Positions 16,960-24,023 of a stretch of DNA of 64,000 bases are shown in pieces. The notes below the pieces were generated by a model, which saw only the letters and a list, made by a program, of their open reading frames with translations, was not told where the DNA came from and ran no database searches. The DNA lies in the NCBI RefSeq assembly GCF_009760405.1, contig NZ_WRPP01000004.1:744001-808000 (forward strand), given 5' to 3'. The stretch comes from Nocardia terrae. GTDB lineage: Bacteria > Actinomycetota > Actinomycetes > Mycobacteriales > Mycobacteriaceae. Position numbers and translations under genes: made by a program. Every line of letters begins with the position of its first letter. Within the stretch, counting starts at the first letter, position 1.

Positions 16960-16995
16960 TGACAGCATGCTGTCAAATCTGACAGCATGCTGTCA
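16960..16995 (+). promoter_or_regulatory. Twin 16-bp palindromes overlapping the DJ-1 gene start (MarR operator)
   Basis: TGACAGCATGCTGTCA occurs twice, at 16960-16975 and 16980-16995, each copy a perfect palindrome, with centres 20 bp apart (about two helix turns). The last A of the second copy is the A of the start codon at 16995. No Shine-Dalgarno sequence fits between, so the mRNA may be leaderless. The MarR protein encoded second in the operon is the obvious ligand, giving autoregulation. Confidence 0.75.
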
Positions 16996-17633
16996 TGATG
17001 AAAACAGTCCACATGGCCGTCTACGACACCTTCGCCGACTGGGAATGCGGTCACGCGACCGCGCACATCAATCGCCCGTCGTGGCAATGGGAGCCGGGCA
17101 CCTGGCAGGTTCGCACCGTGGGATCGGGCTCCGGCGCGGTGTTGTCGGAGGGCGGTCTGCGGGTCACTCCGGACATCGCGCTCGACGACCTGAAGCCGGC
17201 GGACAGCGCCATGCTGATCCTGCCGGGCGCGCATCTGTGGCACACCGACGCGCTGAAACCCTTCGCGCGCAAGGCGCGGGAGTTTCTCGCGGCGGGAGTT
17301 CCGGTCGCGGCGATCTGTGGCGCGACCTTCGGGCTCGCGGAAGAGGGATTGCTCGACGATCGGCCGCACACCAGCAATGACGCGGGATATCTTGCCTCGA
17401 GCGGATATTCGGGTGGTGGGAAGTTCGTGTACGAGACGGCGGTGGTGGACGGGGATCTGATCACGGCCAGCGGTGTTCGGCCGGTGGATTTCGCCCGCGC
17501 GATCTTTACCCGCCTGGGTCTCTACGAGCCGCACGTGCTCGCGGCCTGGTACAAGCTGTACGGAAACAATGATCCGGCAGGCTTTTACGAGCTGTTCGAG
17601 TATGAACAGCAGCGCGCGGGGGCCGCGAAATGA
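16995..17633 (+). CDS. DJ-1/PfpI family protein
   Basis: This 212-residue protein has the class I glutamine-amidotransferase-like fold, with nucleophile-elbow cysteine in AAICGATFGLA, the DTFADWE start motif containing the conserved Glu, and ILPGAHLW. Members act as amidases, glyoxalases or stress proteins; the exact activity cannot be told. It overlaps the MarR gene by 4 bp (ATGA), and the twin palindrome sits on its start codon. A MarR-linked DJ-1 protein suggests a response to an electrophile or oxidant. Confidence 0.85.
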   Translation: MMKTVHMAVYDTFADWECGHATAHINRPSWQWEPGTWQVRTVGSGSGAVLSEGGLRVTPDIALDDLKPADSAMLILPGAHLWHTDALKPFARKAREFLAAGVPVAAICGATFGLAEEGLLDDRPHTSNDAGYLASSGYSGGGKFVYETAVVDGDLITASGVRPVDFARAIFTRLGLYEPHVLAAWYKLYGNNDPAGFYELFEYEQQRAGAAK

Positions 17634-18091
17634 CCCGCACCGCGCAGCAGCTCTTCGGCGCGGCGGCGGTCACCTCGTTCAAGCTGAACGGCCAATTCCT
17701 CGCGATCGCAGAGGAATTGGCGAAGCCCTCCGGCATCACCGTGGCCTGGTGGCAGGTGCTCGGCGCGATCCTGCACGAGCCGTTGCCGGTCGCGGGCATC
17801 GCCCGGGAGATGGGTATCACCCGCCAGAGCGTGCAGCGCGTGGCGGATGTGCTGGCGGACAAGGGGTTCGTCGAATATCGGCCCAACCCCGCTCATCGTC
17901 GCGCGAAGCTGGTGGCCATCACCGAAGCGGGGCACGACGCGGTCCGGCGGATCGATCCCCAGCACGCCGCCATGGCGAAACGGCTGGTGGCGCAGGTGGG
18001 TAAGGACGAATTCGCCCGTATCGTCGACGCGCTGACGACCCTGTCGGCCGCCCTCGACGCACTCGAGGACGACGCGACGGATGTGGCCTGA
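17630..18091 (+). CDS. MarR-family regulator
   Basis: This is a 153-residue winged-helix protein with recognition region PLPVAGIAREMGITRQSVQR and wing RPNPAHRRAKLVAIT. It is translationally coupled to the DJ-1 gene and most likely represses the operon through the twin palindromes at 16960-16995. Its stop (TGA) is followed directly by the stop (CTA on the plus strand) of the convergent HAD gene, so no terminator separates them. Confidence 0.9.
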   Translation: MTRTAQQLFGAAAVTSFKLNGQFLAIAEELAKPSGITVAWWQVLGAILHEPLPVAGIAREMGITRQSVQRVADVLADKGFVEYRPNPAHRRAKLVAITEAGHDAVRRIDPQHAAMAKRLVAQVGKDEFARIVDALTTLSAALDALEDDATDVA

Positions 18092-18895
18092 CTAGGGCGC
18101 GAACGGGTCCTTGGTCTTGCCGACCAGGGCGGCGACCGACGGCAGGATGGCGGTCGGGCGGTACGGGAACTGCTCGACCAGGGCCGGGGTGGAGATGCCG
18201 GTGGTGACCAGAATGGTCCGCATGCCGGCCTCCAGACCCGCGATGACGTCGGTGTCCATCCGGTCGCCGATCATGACCGTGGACTGCGAGTGCGCGCCGA
18301 TGCGGCGCAGTGCCGAGCGCATCATCAGCGGGTTGGGCTTGCCGACGTAGTAGGGCTTCTTGCCGGTGGCCTGGGTGATGAGGGCCGCGACCGAGCCGGT
18401 GGCCGGGAGAATGCCCTCGCGCGAGGGGCCGGTGGCGTCGGGGTTGGTGGCGATGAAGCGCGCGCCCGCCGCGACGAGCCGGATGGCGGTGGTGATGGCT
18501 TCGAAAGAGTAGGTACGGGTTTCGCCGAGGACCACGTAGTCCGGCTCGGAATCGGTGAGGATGTAACCGATTTCGTGCAGCGCGGTGGTGAGGCCGGATT
18601 CGCCGACCACATAGGCGGTGCCGCCGGGGCGCTGCTCGTTGAGGAAGGTCGCGGTGGCCAGCGCGGAGGTCCAGATGGAATCGACGGGGATGTCGAGGCC
18701 GGTGTGCTTGAGCCGGGCCTGCAGATCGCGCGCGGTGTAGATGGAGTTGTTGGTGAGGACCAGGAACGGGATGTCGTTGTCGCGCAGTTCGGCGAGGAAC
18801 TGATCGGCCCCGGGCACCATGTGGTTCTCGTGCACCAGGACGCCGTCCATGTCGGTCAGGTAGGAGAGGATCGGGTCTGCACTCGAGTTGGTCAC
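18092..18895 (-). CDS. HAD superfamily IIA phosphatase (NagD-like)
   Basis: This 267-residue HAD hydrolase has motif I LTDMDGVLVHEN (nucleophile Asp15), motif II LTNNS, a cap of type C2a, Lys in VGKPNP and motif IV MIGDRMDTDV. NagD-like proteins dephosphorylate small phosphometabolites such as nucleotides or sugar phosphates. The GTG at 18895 is the start. It stands alone. The opposite-strand MarR gene ends at the adjacent base. Confidence 0.9.
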   Translation of the reverse strand: MTNSSADPILSYLTDMDGVLVHENHMVPGADQFLAELRDNDIPFLVLTNNSIYTARDLQARLKHTGLDIPVDSIWTSALATATFLNEQRPGGTAYVVGESGLTTALHEIGYILTDSEPDYVVLGETRTYSFEAITTAIRLVAAGARFIATNPDATGPSREGILPATGSVAALITQATGKKPYYVGKPNPLMMRSALRRIGAHSQSTVMIGDRMDTDVIAGLEAGMRTILVTTGISTPALVEQFPYRPTAILPSVAALVGKTKDPFAP

Positions 18896-18912
18896 GCGCC
18901 AGAGTCTATTTG

Positions 18913-19023
18913 CCTCCGCTTCGCTCCGGCTGGCCGCGGCCCTGCAAGCTCGATTCTTCCCTCCTCCGCTCCTCCGCTTCGCTCCCCCGCTCCGTCAGTC
19001 CAGAATCGAGCCGGGCCGCGGCC
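18913..19023. repeat. Intergenic GC-rich nested inverted repeat
   Basis: The 290-bp gap before fgd holds GGCCGCGGCC (18932-18941) and CTCGATTCT (18949-18957), mirrored by AGAATCGAG (19002-19010) and GGCCGCGGCC (19014-19023). Inside are repeated CTCCGCTTCGCTCC-like units. Read on the minus strand it has the plan GGCCCGG...GGAGCG/GGAGG...GCAGGGCCGCG, which recalls the elements inside thiG and the carboxylase gene. It is a non-coding repeat; kinship with those is only suggestive. Confidence 0.6.
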
Positions 19024-19185
19024 TTTGGCTGTGCCGCAAGGGCGGAATACCTGCCGACGTCGCTGGGGTTTCAGCCTTGGGTGTGACCCCTGCCGCACCG
19101 CATCCGGCGTCTGACCTAGGGTGCGAAGAAGAGCGGGAGGTTGGCCCGCACCACCCAAGCGCAGCAAGGCGATAGGAGTGCCCAG

Positions 19186-20193
19186 GTGAAGGACCTCAAG
19201 CTCGGTTACAAGGCGTCCGCGGAGCAGTTCGGCCCGCGTGAACTGGTGGAGCTGGCAGTGGAGGCGGAGGCGCACGGCCTCGACAGCGCCACGGTCTCCG
19301 ACCACTTCCAGCCGTGGCGGCACAATGGCGGCCACGCCCCGTTCTCGCTGGCCTTCCTGGCCGCGGTCGGCGAGCGCACGAAGCGCATTCAGCTCGGCAC
19401 CTCGGTGCTGACCCCGACCTTCCGCTACAACCCGGCGGTCATCGCGCAGGCCTTCGCGACCATGGGCTGCCTGTACCCCGGCCGCGTCATGCTCGGCGTC
19501 GGCTCCGGCGAGGCGCTCAATGAGATCGCCACCGGCTACACCGGTGAATGGCCGGAGTTCAAGGAGCGTTTCGCACGCCTGCGCGAGTCGGTCGACCTCA
19601 TGCGCGCGCTGTGGACGGGTGAGCGCACCGACTTCGACGGCCAGTACTACAAGACCGTCGGCGCCTCCATCTACGACGTGCCCAAGGGCGGCATCCCGGT
19701 CTACATCGCCGCGGGCGGTCCGCTGGTGGCGCGCTACGCGGGACGCGCGGGCGACGGTTTCATCTGCACCTCCGGCAAGGGCATGGACCTCTACACCGAG
19801 AAGCTCATGCCCGCCGTCGCCGAGGGCGCGGCCAAGGTGGGCCGCACCGTCGACGACATCGACCGGATGATCGAGATCAAGATCTCCTACGACACCGATC
19901 CCGAACTGGCGCTGGAGAATACGCGTTTCTGGGCCCCGCTGTCGCTGACCCCCGAACAGAAGCACTCCATCACCGACCCGATCGAGATGGAGGCCGCGGC
20001 CGACGCGCTGCCGATCGAGCAGATCGCCAAGCGCTGGATCGTGGCCAGCGATCCGGACCAGGCCGTCGAGCAGATCAAGCCCTACTTGGATGCGGGCCTG
20101 AACCACCTGGTGTTCCACGCGCCCGGCCACGACCAGCGCCGCTTTCTGGACCTGTTCCAGCGCGACCTGGCTCCCCGCCTGCGGGCCCTCTGA
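19186..20193 (+). CDS. fgd1: F420-dependent glucose-6-phosphate dehydrogenase
   Basis: This enzyme oxidises glucose-6-phosphate to 6-phosphogluconolactone and reduces coenzyme F420, the main source of F420H2 in mycobacteria and nocardiae. The 335-residue luciferase-like barrel begins MKDLKLGYKASAEQFGPREL and holds the conserved VSDHFQPWRHNGGHAPFS (catalytic His/Trp region) and GVGSGEALNE. The GTG at 19186 follows AGGAG. It is next to pta-ackA as in Rv0407-Rv0409. A hairpin at 20216 ends it, so pta has its own promoter. Confidence 0.96.
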   Translation: MKDLKLGYKASAEQFGPRELVELAVEAEAHGLDSATVSDHFQPWRHNGGHAPFSLAFLAAVGERTKRIQLGTSVLTPTFRYNPAVIAQAFATMGCLYPGRVMLGVGSGEALNEIATGYTGEWPEFKERFARLRESVDLMRALWTGERTDFDGQYYKTVGASIYDVPKGGIPVYIAAGGPLVARYAGRAGDGFICTSGKGMDLYTEKLMPAVAEGAAKVGRTVDDIDRMIEIKISYDTDPELALENTRFWAPLSLTPEQKHSITDPIEMEAAADALPIEQIAKRWIVASDPDQAVEQIKPYLDAGLNHLVFHAPGHDQRRFLDLFQRDLAPRLRAL

Positions 20194-20215
20194 GGCGTTC
20201 CAGATCACACCCCAA

Positions 20216-20272
20216 CCGGCGGCATCCGGGGACGGACAACCCTTGCGGAGTCCGCTCCCGGTGTGCCGCCGG
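20216..20272 (+). terminator. Terminator after fgd
   Basis: A long imperfect hairpin starts with CCGGCGGCA (20216-20224) and ends with TGCCGCCGG (20264-20272); inner pairs are CGGAC with GTCCG and CGGG with CCCG. It has no clear T tract. Confidence 0.65.
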
Positions 20273-20377
20273 TGGGCGGAAAACCGGCCTCCGAGCGGGA
20301 CATATGTCATGTGATTGCAGTCTCCTGCACCCGGGGCCGGGTATAGGCTCAGCGGGAAATGGCCGGTAGAACGGGCC

Positions 20378-20406
20378 TTGACGAATCTATAGCAATTGTG
20401 CATAAC
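20378..20406 (+). promoter_or_regulatory. Candidate sigma-70-like promoter of pta-ackA
   Basis: TTGACG (20378-20383), a 17-bp spacer and CATAAC (20401-20406) form a housekeeping-type promoter 69 bp before the pta start. The rest of the 281-bp gap holds only the fgd terminator. Confidence 0.45.
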
Positions 20407-20474
20407 CAATCGCGCTTGACGTGTTGCCAGGCAAGAGCGGAAATCGGCCGAAAACGGTCGGTAGTCTTCTGCTC

Positions 20475-22556
20475 ATGGCTGCCACACCGGTTTCCAGCGT
20501 GTACATCGCGTCCCCCGAGGGCGACACCGGCAAGTCGACGGTGGCGCTGGGCGTCCTCCAGGCACTCGCCGCGACCACGCCCCGCGTGGGCGTCTTCCGG
20601 CCGATCACCCGGTCCGCGACCGGACGCGATTACATCCTCGAGCTGCTGCTCGAGCACTCCACCTCCGACGTCGACTACGACCAGGCGATCGGCGTCACCT
20701 ACGAACAGGTGCACGAGGATCCGGACGCGGCGATCAGCGAGATCGTCATGCGCTATCACGCCGTCGCCAAGCAGTGCGACGCCGTGCTCATCATCGGCTC
20801 CGACTACACCGACGTCGCCAGCCCCAGCGAACTGCGCTACAACGCCCGCATCGCCGTGAACCTCGGTGCGCCCGTGCTGCTGGTGGTGCGCGGAATCGGC
20901 CGCACCCCAGAGGAATTGGGCCAGCTGGTGGAGCTGTGCCGGGGTGAACTGAACGCCGAGCACGCCAAGTTGGTGGCCGTGGTCGCCAACCGCTGCGAGC
21001 CCGAACAGCTCGAGGCCGACGCCGATGTGCTGAAGCAGGTGGCCATGGTGCCGTCCTGGGCGCTGCCCGAGGTGCCGCTGCTGCAGGCCCCCACCATGGA
21101 GGAGCTGCGCGAGGCCATCGGCGGCGAACTCTACAGCGGCGATTCGGAACTCATGCAGCGCGAGGCGCTCGAGGTCATCGTCGGCGGCATGACCGCCGAG
21201 CACATTCTGGAACGTCTCGAGGACGGCATGGCCGTCATCACCCCCGGCGATCGCTCCGACGTGCTGCTGGCCCTGGTGAACGCCCATGAGGCGGAAGGCT
21301 TTCCGTCGCTGGCCGGCATCATCATGAACGGCGGCATGCTGCCCGAGCCGTCGATTGCCCGCCTGATGGCCGGGCTCAAGCCCAAGCTGCCCATCCTCTC
21401 CACCGATCTCGGCACCTTCGAGACCGCCAAGGCCACCGCGCTCACCCGCGGCCGGGTCTCGCTGTCCAGCATCCGCAAGGTGGACACGGCGCTGGCCGTC
21501 ATGGAGGAGCGGGTCGATCCGCGAGAACTGCTGCGGCAGATCGAGGTTCCCATCCCGAGCGTCGTCACCCCGCAGATGTTCGAGTACCAGCTCATCGAGC
21601 GCGCCCGCAACGACCGCAAGCGCATCGTGCTGCCCGAGGGCGACGACGACCGCATTCTGCGGGCCGCCGGCCGCGTGCTGCAGCGCAAGATCGCGGATCT
21701 GACCATTCTCGGCGAGGAGGCGGCCATCCGCGGCCGCGCCGCCGAACTGGGCGTGGACATCGAGGCCGCCGAGGTGCTCGACCCCAAGACCTGCCCCCTG
21801 CGCGACGAATTCGCCGAGGAGTACGCCCGCCTGCGTGCCCACAAGGGCATGACGGTGGACCGCGCCCGCGAATTCATGAGCGACATCTCGTATTTCGGCA
21901 CCATGATGGTGCACATGGGGGTGGCCGACGGCATGGTGTCGGGTGCGGCGCACACCACCGCGCACACCATCCGGCCGTCCTTCGAGATCATCAAGACCAC
22001 GCCGGGCGTGTCCACGGTGTCGTCGGTGTTCCTCATGTGTCTCGCGGATCGTGTGCTGGTGTACGGCGACTGCGCCGTGGTGCCGGATCCGACCCAGGAA
22101 CAGCTGGCCGATATCGCCGTCTCCTCCGCCCGCACCGCCGCCCAGTTCGGCATCGACCCGCGGGTGGCCATGCTCTCGTACTCGACCGGTGAATCCGGCT
22201 CCGGCGCGGACGTCGACAAGGTCCGCGCCGCCACCCACCTGGTGCACGAGCGTGCCCCGGAACTGTTGGTGGAGGGCCCGATTCAGTACGACGCCGCCAT
22301 CGAACCGGCGGTCGCCCGGACCAAGCTGCCCAATTCCGAGGTGGCGGGTCAGGCGACGGTCTTCATCTTCCCGGATCTCAATACGGGTAACAACACCTAC
22401 AAAGCGGTGCAGCGCAGCGCCGGAGCCGTGGCCATCGGGCCCGTGCTGCAGGGTCTGCGCAAGCCGGTCAACGACCTCTCGCGCGGCGCTCTCGTCGCCG
22501 ACATCGTGAACACCGTCGCCATCACCGCCATTCAAGCCCAACAGGAGGCGCAATGA
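20475..22556 (+). CDS. pta: Phosphate acetyltransferase, long form
   Basis: Pta converts acetyl-CoA and phosphate into acetyl phosphate and CoA. This 693-residue long form has an N-terminal P-loop domain (SPEGDTGKST), a central DRTGG-type domain and the C-terminal catalytic domain with RIVLPEGDDDRILRA and the SYSTGESGSG motif. Its size is close to M. tuberculosis Pta. The ATG at 20475 is preferred to upstream in-frame codons because homology starts at VYIASPEGDTGK. It overlaps ackA by 4 bp. Confidence 0.95.
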   Translation: MAATPVSSVYIASPEGDTGKSTVALGVLQALAATTPRVGVFRPITRSATGRDYILELLLEHSTSDVDYDQAIGVTYEQVHEDPDAAISEIVMRYHAVAKQCDAVLIIGSDYTDVASPSELRYNARIAVNLGAPVLLVVRGIGRTPEELGQLVELCRGELNAEHAKLVAVVANRCEPEQLEADADVLKQVAMVPSWALPEVPLLQAPTMEELREAIGGELYSGDSELMQREALEVIVGGMTAEHILERLEDGMAVITPGDRSDVLLALVNAHEAEGFPSLAGIIMNGGMLPEPSIARLMAGLKPKLPILSTDLGTFETAKATALTRGRVSLSSIRKVDTALAVMEERVDPRELLRQIEVPIPSVVTPQMFEYQLIERARNDRKRIVLPEGDDDRILRAAGRVLQRKIADLTILGEEAAIRGRAAELGVDIEAAEVLDPKTCPLRDEFAEEYARLRAHKGMTVDRAREFMSDISYFGTMMVHMGVADGMVSGAAHTTAHTIRPSFEIIKTTPGVSTVSSVFLMCLADRVLVYGDCAVVPDPTQEQLADIAVSSARTAAQFGIDPRVAMLSYSTGESGSGADVDKVRAATHLVHERAPELLVEGPIQYDAAIEPAVARTKLPNSEVAGQATVFIFPDLNTGNNTYKAVQRSAGAVAIGPVLQGLRKPVNDLSRGALVADIVNTVAITAIQAQQEAQ

Positions 22557-23749
22557 AGGTACTGGTGATCAACTCCGGTTCCTCGTCCATCAAATACCAG
22601 CTGCTGGATCCGGAGTCGGCCGAGGTCGCGGCCTCGGGCGTGGTGCAGCGCATCGGCGAGGACGTCGAGAGCGACGTCGTGACGGTCGAACACAATTCGG
22701 GCGCCGAGACTTTCGAGTACCGGGGGCCGCTCGCCGATCACGCGGCGGGCCTGCACGTGGTGTTCGACCTGTTCAAGACCTCCGGCCAGGATCTGGCGCA
22801 CGCCGATCTGGGCGCGGTCGGACACCGGGTGGTGCACGGCGGTGAGGTCTTCTATCAGCCGACGCTGATCGACGACGACGTGGTCAAGGCCATCATCGAC
22901 CTGTCTTCCCTTGCCCCGCTGCACAATCCGCCGAACGTCATCGGCATCGAGTCCGCCCGCGCGCTGCTGCCGGACGTGCCGCAGGTCGCGGTGTTCGACA
23001 CCGCGTTCTTCCACAACCTGCCGGCCGCCGCCAAGACCTACGCGATCGACGCGGAAACCGCTGCCGCGCACGGTATTCGCAAGTACGGCTTCCACGGCAC
23101 CTCACACGACTACGTTTCGGGCCGGGCCGCGGCGTTCCTCGGCAAGGACCGTTCCGAGCTGAACCAGATCGTGCTGCACCTGGGCAACGGCGCGTCCGCC
23201 TCCGCGATCCGCGCCGGACAGGCCGTGGACACCACCATGGGCCTGACCCCGCTCGAGGGCCTGGTCATGGGCACCCGCTCCGGAGATCTGGACCCGGGCA
23301 TCATCTTCCACCTGATCCGCACCGCGGGCATGGGGGTGGACGATGTGGACAACCTGCTCAACCGGCACTCCGGCATCAAGGGCATCTCCGGCGTCAACGA
23401 CTTCCGCGAACTGGGCCAGCTCATCGAAACCGGCCACCCCACCGCGAAATTGGCGTTCGACGTCTACATCCACCGCCTGCGCCGCTACCTCGGCGCGTAC
23501 CTCATCGACCTGGGCAAGGTCGACGCCATCACCTTCACCGCCGGTGTCGGCGAGAACGACGCGCACGTGCGCGCCGAGGCGCTGGCCGGGCTGGAGAACT
23601 ACGGCATCCGCATCGACGAGGCCCGCAATGCCGAGCGCTCCAAGGCGGCCCGCCGCATCTCCACCGACGACTCCGAGATCGCGGTGCTGGTCGTGCCGAC
23701 CAACGAAGAACTGGCCATCGCCCGCTCGTCCGCCGACCTGGTCGGCTGA
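22553..23749 (+). CDS. ackA: Acetate kinase
   Basis: AckA makes ATP and acetate from acetyl phosphate, or the reverse, and with Pta allows overflow or acetate uptake. It has 398 residues with the kinase start LVINSGSSSIKYQLLD, FHGTSHDYV, LHLGNGASASAI and TAGVGENDAHVR. It is coupled to pta through an ATGA overlap. Confidence 0.96.
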   Translation: MKVLVINSGSSSIKYQLLDPESAEVAASGVVQRIGEDVESDVVTVEHNSGAETFEYRGPLADHAAGLHVVFDLFKTSGQDLAHADLGAVGHRVVHGGEVFYQPTLIDDDVVKAIIDLSSLAPLHNPPNVIGIESARALLPDVPQVAVFDTAFFHNLPAAAKTYAIDAETAAAHGIRKYGFHGTSHDYVSGRAAAFLGKDRSELNQIVLHLGNGASASAIRAGQAVDTTMGLTPLEGLVMGTRSGDLDPGIIFHLIRTAGMGVDDVDNLLNRHSGIKGISGVNDFRELGQLIETGHPTAKLAFDVYIHRLRRYLGAYLIDLGKVDAITFTAGVGENDAHVRAEALAGLENYGIRIDEARNAERSKAARRISTDDSEIAVLVVPTNEELAIARSSADLVG

Positions 23750-23772
23750 CCCGAGTCTGCCGTTTCGGCGGG

Positions 23773-23810
23773 CTTCACGAAATCATCATGATGCTGCTGG
23801 CATCGTGAAG
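23773..23810 (+). terminator. Hairpin after ackA
   Basis: CTTCACGA (23773-23780) pairs with TCGTGAAG (23803-23810), with a smaller GATGC-TGCTG-GCATC hairpin inside. The remaining gap to 24023, the 3' side of pknG, holds further partial inverted repeats (CCCGTGTCGC at about 23845 with GCGACACGGG at about 23935) but no gene. Confidence 0.5.
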
Positions 23811-24023
23811 GCCGGATCGAGGTTCCTCCCCGGTCCACCGGAACCCCGTGTCGCACCACGCACAACCGCGGTAGGGACTGACCTTCCCTCGCCGGTCCCG
23901 CGGTTTCTGGCTGCCCCCGAGACCACTGCGGGCGACACGGGACCCTTCCGGGGGCGATGCGTCGGCACGCCGCCATGATGGTCCGGGCTGCCGCCCGGCC
24001 ACCCGGCACCGGAACACGCTGTG

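Noticed and set aside
18896..19185. A small protein on the plus strand in the fgd upstream gap
   Set aside because: The frame is made of repeat sequence with stops nearby and continues into the fgd frame without homology; the fgd start at 19186 has a clear AGGAG.
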